A DNA stretch of 64,000 bases, taken from NCBI RefSeq assembly GCF_023734115.1, contig NZ_AP025737.1, positions 186,001-250,000 of the forward strand, in the 5' to 3' direction. The DNA comes from Herbiconiux sp. L3-i23. GTDB taxonomy: Bacteria > Actinomycetota > Actinomycetes > Actinomycetales > Microbacteriaceae. A program made the translations under genes and the position numbers. The notes beneath the pieces are model-generated. The model was not told the origin of the DNA, did not search any database, and saw only the letters and a program-made list of their open reading frames with translations. Shown here one piece after another: positions 7,841 to 17,111 of the stretch (positions within the stretch are counted from its first letter, which is position 1; each line of letters starts with the position of its first letter).

Positions 7841-8401
7841 ATGCCTCGCGCCGGACTCGACCCCGACATCGTCGCGCGCCGCGCGATCGAGATCATCGAT
7901 GCCCGCGGTGTCGAAGCGCTGACTCTCGCCGGTGTCGCTGCCGATTTGGGCGTCGCCACCCCGAGCCTTTACAAGCATGTCGGCGGGCTCGACGACCTCG
8001 TCGACAGAGTCGCCGCCATCGTCACCGCCGAGCTGGCGAGCGGAATCGGCGACGCCACCCGCGGTCGTTCCGGACGCGACGCACTGGAGGCGCTCGCCGC
8101 GGCGTACCGCCGTTTCGCGCTCGAGCACCCCGGCACCTATCCGCTCTCGCAGCGACACCGAGACTCGCAGCGGTGGACGACGTCGGCCGCCGCAGCGCTC
8201 GCTGCAGTCATCGACGCGCTCCGCGCCTACGGCGTCACCGGAGACGACGTCGATCGCATCCGCTTCGTGCGGGCCGCGCTGCACGGCTTCGTGGACCTCG
8301 AACGCGGCGGCGGATTCGGCATGCCCGCATCGGTCGACGCGAGCTTCGCCGTTCTCGTCGGCTCCCTCGACGCGACACTGCGGACGGCGGTCGACGCATG
8401 A
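7841..8401 (+). CDS. TetR/AcrR-family transcriptional repressor
   Basis: The 186-residue protein has an N-terminal TetR helix-turn-helix (ALTLAGVAADLGVATPSLYKHV, residues about 27-48) and a C-terminal ligand domain of the WHG type (HGFVDLERGGGFGMP near residues 148-162). It probably autoregulates through the large palindrome at 7778-7815. Its stop codon overlaps the start of a DUF4260 membrane-protein gene, the likely co-regulated target. The inducer is not predictable from sequence. Confidence 0.86.
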   Translation: MPRAGLDPDIVARRAIEIIDARGVEALTLAGVAADLGVATPSLYKHVGGLDDLVDRVAAIVTAELASGIGDATRGRSGRDALEALAAAYRRFALEHPGTYPLSQRHRDSQRWTTSAAAALAAVIDALRAYGVTGDDVDRIRFVRAALHGFVDLERGGGFGMPASVDASFAVLVGSLDATLRTAVDA

Positions 8402-8802
8402 ACGCCACAACCCTGATCCAGCGTCTCGAAGGCGGCCTCATCGCCGCCGTCTCCATCGGAGGGACGATCGCCCTCGCCCCCAGCCTCTGGTGGCTGCCGC
8501 TCGCCGCGTTCCTCGTCTTCGACCTGTCCGCGCTGGGGTACCTGCGCTCGCCCCGCCTCGGGGCCATCTCCTACAACGCGGTGCATAACTACGCATGGCC
8601 CGCCGTGGTAGGCCTCGTCGCGCTCGTCAGCCTTCCGTTCTCGGCGACGGTGGCGCTGGTGTGCGCCCTCGTCGCCCTCGCCGGGGCGTTCCACGTCGGA
8701 GTCGATCGTGCGCTCGGCTACGGACTCAAGCACCCCGACGCGTTCACGCACACCCACCTCGGCTGGATCGGGCGCGATCGCTCCGAGCCGCACGAGGTTT
8801 GA
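8398..8802 (+). CDS. DUF4260-family membrane protein
   Basis: The 134-residue protein has four hydrophobic segments and the sequence features of the DUF4260 family: FDLSALGY, SYNAVHNYAWP, and the closing HVGVDRALGYGLKHPDAFTHTHLGWIG. The function of the family is not established. The ATG overlaps the TetR stop codon (ATGA), so repressor and membrane protein form a two-gene operon under the palindromic operator. The end is convergent with the deaminase gene, 26 bp away. Confidence 0.75.
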   Translation: MNATTLIQRLEGGLIAAVSIGGTIALAPSLWWLPLAAFLVFDLSALGYLRSPRLGAISYNAVHNYAWPAVVGLVALVSLPFSATVALVCALVALAGAFHVGVDRALGYGLKHPDAFTHTHLGWIGRDRSEPHEV

Positions 8803-8827
8803 GAGCGGGCTCCCTCAAGGCCCGGGG

Positions 8828-9304
8828 TCAGTACTCGGTGCGCGCCTCGTGCTCGAGCCAGGCCTCGAACGGGGCCGTGGCATCGGCCGGCCGCACCGAC
8901 TCGGTGATCATGTGCCACTCCTCCCGTGGGCGTGCCAGGAGGTCGTAGAAGGCGCGGTCGTCGAAGCCGCCGCGAGCGGCGTCGTCGCGGTCGGCGGCGA
9001 ACACGACGCGGTCGACCCGCGCCCACAGCGACGCAGACAGGCAGAGCGGGCACGGCTCGCACGAGGTGTAGAGGGTCGCCCCGGCGAGTGAGAAGTCGCC
9101 GACCGCCTGGCACGCGGCTCGGATGGCCTGCACCTCGGCGTGCGCGGTCGGGTCGAGATCGCGAGTGACCCGGTTCTGGCCCTCGGCGATGAGCTCGCCG
9201 TCGCGCACGATCACCGCCCCGAACGGGCCACCCCCATCGGCGACATTGGCGACCGCGAGTGCGATCGCCTGCGCGAGCCAGCGCTCGTCGTCTGCCCACG
9301 ACAT
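8828..9304 (-). CDS. Nucleoside/purine deaminase (cytidine-deaminase fold, guanine-deaminase-like)
   Basis: The 158-residue protein has the zinc-dependent deaminase signature HAEV (near residue 55) and PCPLC about 30 residues later. The size and the ending resemble the small GuaD/TadA-like guanine deaminases. In this urate-degradation cluster conversion of guanine to xanthine is the likely role; cytosine or pterin deamination is possible. The ATG at 9304 overlaps the uricase stop by one base (TGATG), which fixes the start; the open frame upstream belongs to another reading of the uricase gene. It is the last gene of the allantoinase-uricase operon. Confidence 0.75.
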   Translation of the reverse strand: MSWADDERWLAQAIALAVANVADGGGPFGAVIVRDGELIAEGQNRVTRDLDPTAHAEVQAIRAACQAVGDFSLAGATLYTSCEPCPLCLSASLWARVDRVVFAADRDDAARGGFDDRAFYDLLARPREEWHMITESVRPADATAPFEAWLEHEARTEY

Positions 9305-10203
9305 CAGGCGAGCCCCGCCGACTCGCGCCACGCGTCGCCCGCCGGTTCGGCGTCGTCGCGCACCACCGTCGCTTGGATGAGGCCGTACGGGCGGTCGGCG
9401 GCGTGGAAGACCTCGCCGTCGTTGTCGAGACCGAACGAGGAGAAGTCGACGAGGAAGTGGTGCTTGTTCGGAGCGCTCAGCTCGACCTCGGCGATGCGGG
9501 GGAACGCCTCGATGGCGGCCTTGCCCATCTCCCACAGGGTCTGCTGCAGCGCCAGCGAGTGAACGGTCGCGAAGCGTGCGGTCATGATGGCCTTGACGCC
9601 CTCGTACATGGCGTTCCAATCGACGTCATCGAGGTCCCCGCTGACGCGCCATCTCGCGACCAGCGACGTCGCCATGACGCGGTCGTCGGTGGGCTGGAGC
9701 GTCGTGAACTCGTCGACGAGGAAGTCCTTGAACTCGGACCCCGTCGACTTGAGGATGACGAGATCCTTGAAGCCCTGGACCACGTGCGATCCGGCCGGCT
9801 CGACGGTCACCGCGGCGGTGCGGACTTCTTTGCCCGAACGCACCCAGGTGTGCTCGTGCGGGACCCCGTCGACGCTGACGCGATCCCAGGCGAAGCCCTC
9901 GATCTCGATGCGTGCGCCGTGAACCGGGTCGACGTCGTCGACGAAGTGGCGGGCGAGACTCAGCCCGTAGGCCTCGATCGGATCGGTGGGGTGCGTCTTC
10001 GCCCAGACGAACGCGGTGTTCTTCTGGGTGTCGGTGGGCAGCACGGCGGCCTGGTCGCCGTGCGTGTATGCGGCCTCGAAGTCGCCGCGCAGCGCGGTGG
10101 TGACGTTGAGGTCGACGATCTCGTGCCGCGGGGAGTCGCGGGTGATGCGCACGAGATGCGTCTCGGCCTTGCCGTACTGATGTGACCCGAGCACTATCGA
10201 CAT
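9304..10203 (-). CDS. pucL: Urate oxidase (factor-independent urate hydroxylase)
   Basis: The 299-residue protein has the T-fold uricase pattern: YGKAETHLVRI near the N-terminus with the catalytic lysine, VLPTDTQKNTAF with the catalytic threonine around residues 57-58, a central VVQGFKDLVILKSTGSEF, and SAPNKHHFLVD near residue 245. It oxidises urate to 5-hydroxyisourate, which UraH and UraD (2761-3093 and 2264-2764) process further. No targeting sequence is visible, so it acts in the cytosol. It follows the allantoinase and a broken acetyltransferase gene on the minus strand and overlaps the deaminase gene by one base. Confidence 0.95.
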   Translation of the reverse strand: MSIVLGSHQYGKAETHLVRITRDSPRHEIVDLNVTTALRGDFEAAYTHGDQAAVLPTDTQKNTAFVWAKTHPTDPIEAYGLSLARHFVDDVDPVHGARIEIEGFAWDRVSVDGVPHEHTWVRSGKEVRTAAVTVEPAGSHVVQGFKDLVILKSTGSEFKDFLVDEFTTLQPTDDRVMATSLVARWRVSGDLDDVDWNAMYEGVKAIMTARFATVHSLALQQTLWEMGKAAIEAFPRIAEVELSAPNKHHFLVDFSSFGLDNDGEVFHAADRPYGLIQATVVRDDAEPAGDAWRESAGLA

Positions 10204-10221
10204 GATTCGGATGATCCCAGG

Positions 10222-10830
10222 TCAGTGTGTCGAGAGTGTTTCCGGTCCGTCACGCCACTCGCGCTGCAGCATGGCGAAGACGGTCGTGGTGGTCCATTCG
10301 CCCTTGAACCAGTCGGCCTCCACGAAGTCGGCCTCCCGACGCATCCCGAGCCGTTCGAGCACCCGAGCCGATGGGATGTTGCGCACGTCGATCCGCCCGA
10401 TCACCCGGTGCATGCCGAGGCCGTCGAAGGCGAGGGCGAGCAGAGCGCGGGCCGCCTCGGTGGCGTAGCCCCGACCGCGAACCGCGGGATCGAAGATGTA
10501 GCCGATCTCGCCCTGACGCGCTTCCTCTTAGCTGCGGAACAAGACCACATCACCGACGAGCAGGCCCGACGCGCGCTCCTCGACCCCGAGGGTCCGCGCG
10601 CTTCCGAGCGCTTCCAGCGAGGTCTCGGCCCACTGATGGGTGAGCCTCCGATCGATCTCGGCCTCGTCCATCGGCGGAAAGGGAACATATCGGCACACGT
10701 CAGGCAGCGACCGGTACCCCAGCAGGGCGGCGCGGTCGTCCGTCGTCAGAGGACGGAGGCGCAGCCTTTCCGTCACGATGACGAGGCCGTCATCGGTCGC
10801 TTCGTCGCCACGGTGCGCGACGGTGATCAT
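10222..10830 (-). pseudogene. GNAT (RimJ/RimL-type) acetyltransferase split by one in-frame stop
   Basis: Translation from the ATG at 10830 gives an N-terminal GNAT segment (TERLRLRPLTTDDRAALLGYRS) ending at a TAA at 10528-10530 after GDVVLFRS. In the same frame the protein continues with EIGYIFDPAVRGRGYATEA (the acetyl-CoA-binding loop), then ARVLERLGMRREADF and the family's C-terminus. Only one base separates this from an intact gene of about 200 residues, so it is a recent nonsense mutation, a sequencing error or a suppressed stop. The start overlaps the allantoinase stop (ATGA), which suggests that it was a working member of the operon. Confidence 0.8.
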
Positions 10831-12182
10831 GGACGCGACAGTACTCCTGAACGGGCGAGCAGCGTCCCGCGGGTGGTGGGGGAGCGGACGTCGACGGTCG
10901 CGCCGCCGAGGAGGGTGCGCCGCACCGCCCCGACGAGGTGGCGGCCGTCGTAGGCGCTGACCGGGTTCTTGTGCAGCAGCGCCGATGCGTCGACGGTGAG
11001 CTGCTGGTCCGGGGCGAAGACGACGAGGTCGGCTCGGGAGCCGACGGCGATCGATCCGCGGTCGGCGAGATCGGCGAAGCGCGCGGTGGCGGTCGCCATC
11101 CAGCCGACCACGGTCTCGAGCGGGATGCCGCGCGAGCGCGCCGCGGTCCACATGGCGGGGAGCCCGAGCTGTAGGCCGGCGATCCCGCCCCACGCGACCT
11201 GGAAGTCGCCGTCGCCCGCGAGTTTCAATTCGGCGGTGCTCGGTGAATGGTCGGAGACGACGATGTCGAGCGTGCCGTCGAGCAGGCCCTTCCAGAGCGC
11301 GTCCTGGTTCGCGGCGTCGCGGATCGGCGGGCAGCATTTGAACTGCGTCGCCCCGTCGGGGATGTGCTCCTCGTCGAGCGTCAGGTAATGAGGGCAGGTC
11401 TCAGCGGTGATGGGCAGCCCCTCGGCCTTCGCCGCGTCGATCAGGGGCAGCGCCTGGGCCGCGGACAGGTGCAGGATGTGCGCCCGCGCGCCGGTCTCCC
11501 GGACGCCGTCAATCACGGCGGCGATCGCGTCGAGTTCCGCCTCGGGCGGCCGAGATCCGACGAAGCGGCGGTAGTCCACGCCGCCATCGTCCGTGGAGCG
11601 TTCGAGCACACCGGGGTCTTCGGCGTGGACGATGAGCAGTCCATCGAACTCGGCGATCTCGGCCAGTGCCTGCCGCAGCTGGGCTCGGTCGAGGTGCGGG
11701 AACTCGTCGACCCCGCTGGGAGCGAGGAACGCTTTGAAACCGAAGACGCCGGCATCGTGCAGCGCGCGGAGCGAACCGAGGGACGACGGGACGGCTCCGC
11801 CCCAGAACCCGACGTCGATCGCGCTGCTGGGGGCTGCGATGCTGCGCTTGAGCTCGAGCGCGTCGACGTCGATGGTGGGCGGGATGGAGTTCAGTGGCAT
11901 GTCGACGAGGGTGGTGACTCCACCGGCGGCGGCAGCGCGGGTCGCGGAGGCGAACCCCTCCCACTCTGTTCTACCGGGTTCGTTGACGTGTACGTGGGTG
12001 TCGACGAGCCCCGGCAGCAGCACCTCGTCGGGGGCGAGCACGGTGCGCTCGCCGGCGGGGAGGTCCGCGCCCAGCGGAACGATCGCAGCGATCCGGCCCG
12101 CGGAGACCGCGACCGACGCCGGCCGGAACCGACCGTCGACGAGCACCCTCTCGGCCTCGATCACCAGCTCGTAATCGGACAT
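10827..12182 (-). CDS. allB: Allantoinase
   Basis: The 451-residue protein is a cyclic amidohydrolase with the metal-binding [17 protein letters not shown] motif near residues 59-75, FKAFLAPSG with the position equivalent to the carbamylated lysine, [21 protein letters not shown], and VVSDHSPS. These are the allantoinase-specific forms. It opens the ring of allantoin to give allantoate, the substrate of the enzyme at 371-1633. The ATG at 12182 follows a GGAAGG ribosome-binding site; an upstream ATG at 12215 lacks support. It is the first recognisable enzyme of the minus-strand operon with uricase and deaminase. Confidence 0.93.
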   Translation of the reverse strand: MSDYELVIEAERVLVDGRFRPASVAVSAGRIAAIVPLGADLPAGERTVLAPDEVLLPGLVDTHVHVNEPGRTEWEGFASATRAAAAGGVTTLVDMPLNSIPPTIDVDALELKRSIAAPSSAIDVGFWGGAVPSSLGSLRALHDAGVFGFKAFLAPSGVDEFPHLDRAQLRQALAEIAEFDGLLIVHAEDPGVLERSTDDGGVDYRRFVGSRPPEAELDAIAAVIDGVRETGARAHILHLSAAQALPLIDAAKAEGLPITAETCPHYLTLDEEHIPDGATQFKCCPPIRDAANQDALWKGLLDGTLDIVVSDHSPSTAELKLAGDGDFQVAWGGIAGLQLGLPAMWTAARSRGIPLETVVGWMATATARFADLADRGSIAVGSRADLVVFAPDQQLTVDASALLHKNPVSAYDGRHLVGAVRRTLLGGATVDVRSPTTRGTLLARSGVLSRP

Positions 12183-12241
12183 GCGCTCAGCCCCTTCCCG
12201 TGGCGGTTCGGGCATTCAAGCAGGCTCGTGCGTCGGCGGTG

Positions 12242-12712
12242 TTACGACTGCGGCAGCGCCGCGAGCGCGCGGCGTTCGCGCTCGAAGTCCTTGCGGTACT
12301 CGGCGATGTCCGCGTCGAGGGTGAGCGCGTCGATGGTGAAGACGAGGCGATCCTCCCGGTCGACGAGTCCGCGGTCGGCGAGAGCCGCCTTCAGGATCGC
12401 GGCGAGGATCTGCAACTGGAGTCGACGGTTCGTAGCGTCGGCGGGGATCCAGGTGAGGAAGCGGCGCAGAACCGCGGGCAGCAGGGTGACCGGGCTCATC
12501 CGCGCGAGCGCGCAGCCGGGATCGAGTTCACGCTCGAGCCGGACGAGCGTCAGTGCGTCGGGGCTCAACAGGTCGTCGCACTCGGTCTCGATGCAATCGT
12601 GGAGGGCGGTCTCGAGCGATTCGAGGCGCCGCAGCCGCAGTCCCGTCGCACGAAGGATTCGTGCGCGGAAGAAGTCGCCGAGGTAGCTGTGGAGGTCGGG
12701 GTGGGGTGACAT
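12242..12712 (-). CDS. Hypothetical helical protein upstream of allantoinase
   Basis: I do not recognise this 156-residue protein. It looks all-helical and rich in arginine and leucine, with short acidic runs and no hydrophobic segment or signal peptide, so it is probably cytosolic. Two cysteines (HDCIETECDD) lie near residue 40. It is 59 bp upstream of the allantoinase gene on the same strand and probably co-transcribed with it. The ATG at 12712 starts a clean protein-like frame; the frame stays open upstream through a dispersed repeat. Whether it is linked to purine breakdown is unknown. Confidence 0.55.
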   Translation of the reverse strand: MSPHPDLHSYLGDFFRARILRATGLRLRRLESLETALHDCIETECDDLLSPDALTLVRLERELDPGCALARMSPVTLLPAVLRRFLTWIPADATNRRLQLQILAAILKAALADRGLVDREDRLVFTIDALTLDADIAEYRKDFERERRALAALPQS

Positions 12713-12764
12713 GCGCCGATGCTGCCCCCACCCACCGACACCACGACGCGCCCTGGCGCTGTGC

Positions 12765-12904
12765 TCTCGATACGCTCGTTCCTCGCTACTCGAGCCTGGG
12801 CCCACCGCGCACGCTTGCGCGGGGGACTCGATACGGCGCTGCGCCCTACTCGACGACCGGGTAGAGGTGTCGCGCCCTTCGTATCGCTTCGCGGGGCGGG
12901 CGGG
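12765..12904. repeat. Dispersed intergenic repeat (TCGATACGC...CTACTCGA type)
   Basis: The divergent gap between the hypothetical gene and xdhC contains CTCGATACGCTCGTTCCTCG followed by CTACTCGAG (12767-12795), then a second unit running from GACTCGATACGG to CTACTCGACGACC (about 12827-12860), and CTTCGTATCGCTTCGC from 12879. The complement of the second unit recurs at 32209-32247, and the last unit recurs near 60287-60305. These are short dispersed elements of the kind common between genes in Microbacteriaceae. No gene is supported here, although reading frames cross it. Confidence 0.65.
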
Positions 12905-12974
12905 CGGCCGTTGGAACATGGACGAAACACCCGTGCGTCAGCATGGGTAGGTTCGACAGCGACAGGAGGCGCGC

Positions 12975-14102
12975 ATGCTGGAGATCGCCGAGCGGGTGCT
13001 CGCCGCGCTCGACGCCGGTCGCGACGTCGCCGTAGCCACCGTCACGCGGGTCACCGGGAGCGCCCCGCGCACCGTCGGCACTTCGATGGGACTCGCGGGC
13101 GGACAGGTGCTCGGCAGCATCTCGGGCGGCTGCGTCGAGGGCGCCGCCGTCGACGCCTGCGAGCGGGTGCTCGAGAGCGGCGAGGCCGAACGGAACCGCT
13201 TCGGGTTCACCGACGACGACGCCTTCGCCGTGGGGCTCTCGTGCGGCGGCGAGTTGGACGTCATCGTCACCCTCGTCGGATCTCCCGCGCTCGTCGCCGA
13301 ACTCCGAGCCGCTGCCGCAGGCGACGAGGCGGGAGTCGCGACCGTCGTCGACGGTCCGCGAGCGCTCCTGGGTCGCACCGTTGCGGCGACGGTCGGACGC
13401 GACCTCGACGGCGACCTGATCGCGGACGACCTCGCCGCCGCCGGACTGCCCTCGCTCTCGCTCGACCGCATCCGCGCCGTCGTCGGCGCAACGGTCGATG
13501 CCGGGCGCACGGACGAGGTCACCGTCGACTGCGGCGACGAGACGCTCACACTCCTCGTGGAGTCGCACCGGGCCGCACCCCGCCTCTTCGTCATCGGCGC
13601 GGTCGAGTTCGCCGCGGCGCTCGCCGTGGCCGCACGTCCGCTCGGCTACCGCATCACGGTGTGCGACGCGCGGCCGGTCTTCGCGACCGCCGAGCGCTTC
13701 CCGGCCGCCGACGAGGTCGTCACCGAATGGCCGAGCCTCTACCTCGCGGGCCAGAGCATCGGTCCGCGTGACGTCATCTGCGTGCTGAGCCACGACGACC
13801 GGTTCGACATCCCCGTCCTTTGTGAGGCGCTCGAGTCTCCGGCGGAGTTCGTCGGCGCGCTCGGTTCGCGGCGCACGCACGAGCGGCGGATCGCCGCGCT
13901 CCGGGACGCCGGCGTCTCGGGGCAGGCGATCGCCCGACTTCATTCCCCGATCGGTATGGATCTCGGCGCGAGCACTCCCGAGGAGACGGCGGTGTCCATC
14001 CTCGCCGAGGTGCTCGCAGCCCGGAACGGCGCGAGCGGCGCTCCGCTGCGCGATCTCGACGGCGCGATCCATCGCCCGACGACGAGCGCGGGCGCCCGGT
14101 GA
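12975..14102 (+). CDS. xdhC: XdhC-family xanthine dehydrogenase accessory protein
   Basis: The 375-residue protein has the XdhC/CoxI N-terminal domain (TVTRVTGSAPRTVGTSM and GSISGGCVEGA with the conserved cysteine near residue 55, then GLSCGGELDV) and the C-terminal Rossmann domain (RLFVIGAVEFAAAL, near residue 203, and EFVGALGSRRTHERR). XdhC binds the molybdenum cofactor, promotes its sulfuration and delivers it to xanthine dehydrogenase. AGGAGG at 12964-12969 sits 5 nt before the ATG. It opens a plus-strand operon that runs into the aminohydrolase and nucleoside hydrolase by 4-bp overlaps and reaches the xdh structural genes 3 kb later. Confidence 0.9.
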   Translation: MLEIAERVLAALDAGRDVAVATVTRVTGSAPRTVGTSMGLAGGQVLGSISGGCVEGAAVDACERVLESGEAERNRFGFTDDDAFAVGLSCGGELDVIVTLVGSPALVAELRAAAAGDEAGVATVVDGPRALLGRTVAATVGRDLDGDLIADDLAAAGLPSLSLDRIRAVVGATVDAGRTDEVTVDCGDETLTLLVESHRAAPRLFVIGAVEFAAALAVAARPLGYRITVCDARPVFATAERFPAADEVVTEWPSLYLAGQSIGPRDVICVLSHDDRFDIPVLCEALESPAEFVGALGSRRTHERRIAALRDAGVSGQAIARLHSPIGMDLGASTPEETAVSILAEVLAARNGASGAPLRDLDGAIHRPTTSAGAR

Positions 14103-15451
14103 CGCGGACGATCCTCCGCGGCGGGCACGTCGTCACCGTCGACGCGGCGGACACCGAGCACGCCGACGGCACCGTCGCCATCGAGGACGGCCGCATCATC
14201 GCCGTCGGCGACGCGGCGCCGGCGGGATGGGACGACGCCGAGATCGTCGACGCGAGCGGGTGCCTGATCACTCCCGGGCTGATCAACACCCACCACCACC
14301 TCTACCAGTGGCTCACCCGCGGCTGGGCGCAGGACGCGATCCTGTTCGACTGGCTCGTCGCGCTCTATCCGACCTGGGCGCGCATCGACGCCGACCTGGT
14401 GCGGTCGGGCGCGGCCGCGGCGATGGCGGTGCTCGCGCGCTCGGGCTGCACCCTCGTCGGCGACCACCACTACGTCTTCCCGCAGGGCGGCGGCGACATC
14501 ATCGGCGGCATCGTCGAGGCGGCTTCCGAGGTCGGGGTCCGACTGCATGCCACGCGCGGATCGATGGACCTCGGGCGATCGCAGGGCGGACTCCCTCCCG
14601 ATTTCGCGGTCGAGACGACCGACGCGATCCTCGAGGCGAGCATCCAGGCGGTCTCCCGCTATCACGACCCGTCTCCGGATGCGCGGGTGCAGGTCGCGCT
14701 GGCCCCCTGCTCGCCGTTCTCAGTGACGGGCGAGCTGCTCCGAGAGTCGGCGGCACTCGCCCGTGACCTCGGTGTCCGCCTGCACACGCACGGCGCCGAG
14801 ACCGTCGAGGAGGAGGCGTTCTGCCGCGAACGCTTCGGCATGGGCCCCACCGACTACCTCGAGGGTCTCGGCTGGCTCGGCCGCGACGTCTGGATGGCGC
14901 ACTGCGTCCACCTCGACGAGCGTGACATCGCGAAGTTCGCGGCGACCGGCACCGGCGTGGCGCACTGCCCGTCGTCGAACGGGCGCCTCGCGGCAGGGAT
15001 GGCGCCCATCGCCGACCTCCTGCGCGCCGGCGCCCCGGTGGGTCTCGGGGTCGACGGCGCCGCGTCGAACGAATCGGGGCAGCTCGCCACCGAGATCCGG
15101 CAGGCGGTGCTGATGGGGCGATTGCGCTCCGGCGCCGACCGGATGAGCGGGCGGGATGCGCTGCGGATCGCCACTATGGGCGGCGCCCGTGTGCTCGGGC
15201 GCGACGCGGACCTCGGATCGCTCGAGCCGGGCAAGCTCGCCGACATCGCCGTCTGGCGCATCGACGGCGTCGAACACGCGGGGATCGCCGATCCCGTGGC
15301 AGCCTTGACCCTCGGCGCTCAGCCGCCGCTATCGCTACTACTCGTCGGAGGTGAGGCCGTCGTGCGCGACGGAGAACTCGTGAAGTCGGACAGTCGGGCC
15401 ATCGCCCGCCGTGGCGCGGACGCCGCGCGCACCCTGGCGGCGCGCGCATGA
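14099..15451 (+). CDS. Aminohydrolase of the 8-oxoguanine/guanine deaminase type (ATZ/TRZ family)
   Basis: The 450-residue protein is an amidohydrolase-superfamily deaminase. It has NTHHHLYQWLTRGWAQD near residues 62-78 (HxH metal motif), a central RLHTHGAE, WMAHCVHLDE, and GLGVDGAASNES with the catalytic aspartate. HHLYQWLTRG and GDHHYVFP are typical of the cog0402 enzymes shown to deaminate 8-oxoguanine. Its product would be urate from 8-oxoguanine, or xanthine from guanine, so either feeds the pathway here. GTG at 14099 overlaps the xdhC stop (GTGA). Hydroxyatrazine-type substrates are unlikely in this setting. Confidence 0.82.
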   Translation: MTRTILRGGHVVTVDAADTEHADGTVAIEDGRIIAVGDAAPAGWDDAEIVDASGCLITPGLINTHHHLYQWLTRGWAQDAILFDWLVALYPTWARIDADLVRSGAAAAMAVLARSGCTLVGDHHYVFPQGGGDIIGGIVEAASEVGVRLHATRGSMDLGRSQGGLPPDFAVETTDAILEASIQAVSRYHDPSPDARVQVALAPCSPFSVTGELLRESAALARDLGVRLHTHGAETVEEEAFCRERFGMGPTDYLEGLGWLGRDVWMAHCVHLDERDIAKFAATGTGVAHCPSSNGRLAAGMAPIADLLRAGAPVGLGVDGAASNESGQLATEIRQAVLMGRLRSGADRMSGRDALRIATMGGARVLGRDADLGSLEPGKLADIAVWRIDGVEHAGIADPVAALTLGAQPPLSLLLVGGEAVVRDGELVKSDSRAIARRGADAARTLAARA

Positions 15452-16413
15452 GCGGAGGCATCCCGGTCTACTTCGATTGCGACACCGGCATCGACGACAC
15501 CTTGGCGCTGTTCTACCTGCTGTCGCGTCCGAACCACGATCTCGTCGGGGTCGGCTGCGTCAGCGGCAACGTCGACGCGGCGCAGGCGGCCCGCAACACG
15601 CTCGACCTGCTCGCCCTCGCCGGGCGCCCCGACGTGCCGGTCGCGGTGGGCGAGCACGACTTCCTCACCGCGCCCTACACGCAGGGGCCGGCGCACATCC
15701 ACGGCGTGAACGGTGTCGGCGACGTCACGTTGGCGACGAGTGGCGAGCCGGTCGAGCAGGACGCGGCCGACCTCCTCATCGCCCTCTCACACCAATACGA
15801 GGGCGCCCTGGAGGTCATCGCCGTCGGTCCGTTGACGAACCTCGCCGTCGCGGTCGCCCGCGACCCGGAGCTCGCCTCTCGCGTCGCGCGGGTCACGATC
15901 ATGGGTGGCGCCGCGCTCGCGCCCGGCAACCTCTCGCCGGCGGCGGAGGCGAACATCGGTCACGATCCGGAGGCCGCCGCAGCGGTGTTCGACGCCGGAT
16001 GGCCCGTGACGATGGTCGGCCTCGACGTGACGATGCACCACCGGATGACCGATGCGGAGCGTCAGCAGCTCGTCGCCGCGGGCACTCCGCTGCAGACCAC
16101 GCTCGCCGAGATCCTCGACACCTATTTCGGTTTCTACGACGGCATCCTCGGCGTCCGCGAATGCACCCTGCACGACCCCCTCGCGGTCGCCGTCGCGACC
16201 GGCGACGCGGTGCCGAGCCTCGCGCCGGTGGTCAAGGTGAAGGTGGAGACCGGGTCGGGGCCTGCGCGCGGGGCGACCGTCGCCGACCTGCGGGGCATGT
16301 ACCGGGGCCATCCGCCCGTCGAGGGTGCTCGGCACACGGTCGTGCTCACGATCGATCGCCCGTTCGGCCCCGACATGCTCGAGGCTCTTCTCGCCCTGAA
16401 ACCGGCGAGCTGA
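15448..16413 (+). CDS. Inosine/uridine-preferring nucleoside hydrolase
   Basis: The 321-residue protein has the calcium-binding signature DCDTGIDDTLAL at residues 10-21, followed by VGCVSGNVDAAQAARNT, HGVNGVGDV, AVGPLTNLAVA and VTIMGGA, all hallmarks of the IU-nucleoside hydrolase family, and a late CTLHDPLAVA with the third calcium ligand. It cleaves ribonucleosides to ribose and free base, supplying purine bases to the deaminase and xanthine dehydrogenase nearby. The ATG overlaps the stop of the aminohydrolase gene (ATGA). Exact base preference is not predictable. Confidence 0.9.
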   Translation: MSGGIPVYFDCDTGIDDTLALFYLLSRPNHDLVGVGCVSGNVDAAQAARNTLDLLALAGRPDVPVAVGEHDFLTAPYTQGPAHIHGVNGVGDVTLATSGEPVEQDAADLLIALSHQYEGALEVIAVGPLTNLAVAVARDPELASRVARVTIMGGAALAPGNLSPAAEANIGHDPEAAAAVFDAGWPVTMVGLDVTMHHRMTDAERQQLVAAGTPLQTTLAEILDTYFGFYDGILGVRECTLHDPLAVAVATGDAVPSLAPVVKVKVETGSGPARGATVADLRGMYRGHPPVEGARHTVVLTIDRPFGPDMLEALLALKPAS

Positions 16414-16414
16414 C

Positions 16415-16666
16415 GTGAGCGCCCGAGACGGGAACCGGCCGCCTCGCACCCGGCGTCTGCGACGCCTCGCAGTGGGGCTCTGGATCGGGGCGGCGGTGCT
16501 CGCGGTGACCGCGGTGCTGTTCATCGGTTTGTTCGACGAGGTGCCGGGCATCGTGACCACCGGCCTGTCGCTGGCCGCATCGGGGCTGGTGGTGGCCGGC
16601 ATCATCGTGTGGGGTCGCGCCGACCCGGCCTACGATCGCAGGACGTTCGACCACGAGCCCGACTGA
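16415..16666 (+). CDS. Small membrane protein (two TM segments)
   Basis: The 83-residue protein has a basic N-terminus (RPPRTRRLRRLA) and two hydrophobic segments, about residues 18-40 and 46-66, with a charged cytosolic tail. It starts at GTG 16415, one base after the nucleoside-hydrolase stop codon, and is probably the last gene co-transcribed with it. No known family is recognised and no catalytic motif is seen. Confidence 0.5.
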   Translation: MSARDGNRPPRTRRLRRLAVGLWIGAAVLAVTAVLFIGLFDEVPGIVTTGLSLAASGLVVAGIIVWGRADPAYDRRTFDHEPD

Positions 16667-16713
16667 ATCTGCTCCGCGACCGGACGTGACGGTGCACGAG
16701 GACGGTGAAACGC

Positions 16714-17001
16714 ATGGTTGAGCGGGACCTATCCAGCGGCGGAGCAGGGTCGGAGGGGCGGAAGCTTCACGACCTGCTGGTTTACACGGATGTCGAGGAC
16801 CAGCTACCGATCCTGCGCCCGTGGCTGTCGGTGCTCCTGCTCCTGGTCGGGGTCGCGGTGCTCGTCATGCTGGCGCCGCTGATCGCCGTCACCACAGAGA
16901 GCCTCCGGTTCACGGTCGCCGTGGGTTGCCTGGGCGGGGTCCTCGTCTTCCTCGGCGGACGCTCGCTGTGGCTGGTGCTGCGGGGACCGCGACGCGACTG
17001 A
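16714..17001 (+). CDS. Small membrane protein (two TM segments)
   Basis: The 95-residue protein has a soluble N-terminus of about 35 residues and two hydrophobic segments (WLSVLLLLVGVAVLVML and FTVAVGCLGGVLVFLGG), ending in a basic tail. I chose ATG 16714 because GAGGA (16698-16702) is 11 nt upstream; the GTG at 16705 would be only 2 nt from it. The family is not recognised. It lies between the nucleoside-hydrolase operon and the xanthine dehydrogenase genes. Confidence 0.45.
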   Translation: MVERDLSSGGAGSEGRKLHDLLVYTDVEDQLPILRPWLSVLLLLVGVAVLVMLAPLIAVTTESLRFTVAVGCLGGVLVFLGGRSLWLVLRGPRRD

Positions 17002-17111
17002 GCGACCGGAGTCGACGTCCCGCCGGCCCTAGCGTTCGCGGTCTGCCGTAACACCTCCGATACACGGCTGGTGTTCACTGGGGCGACCGACCACGGCGAG
17101 AGGAGGCGGTC

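Noticed and set aside
12971-13771. Arginine-rich plus-strand frame overlapping the start of xdhC
   Set aside because: It is a shifted reading of xdhC; the XdhC frame has the ribosome-binding site and conserved motifs.
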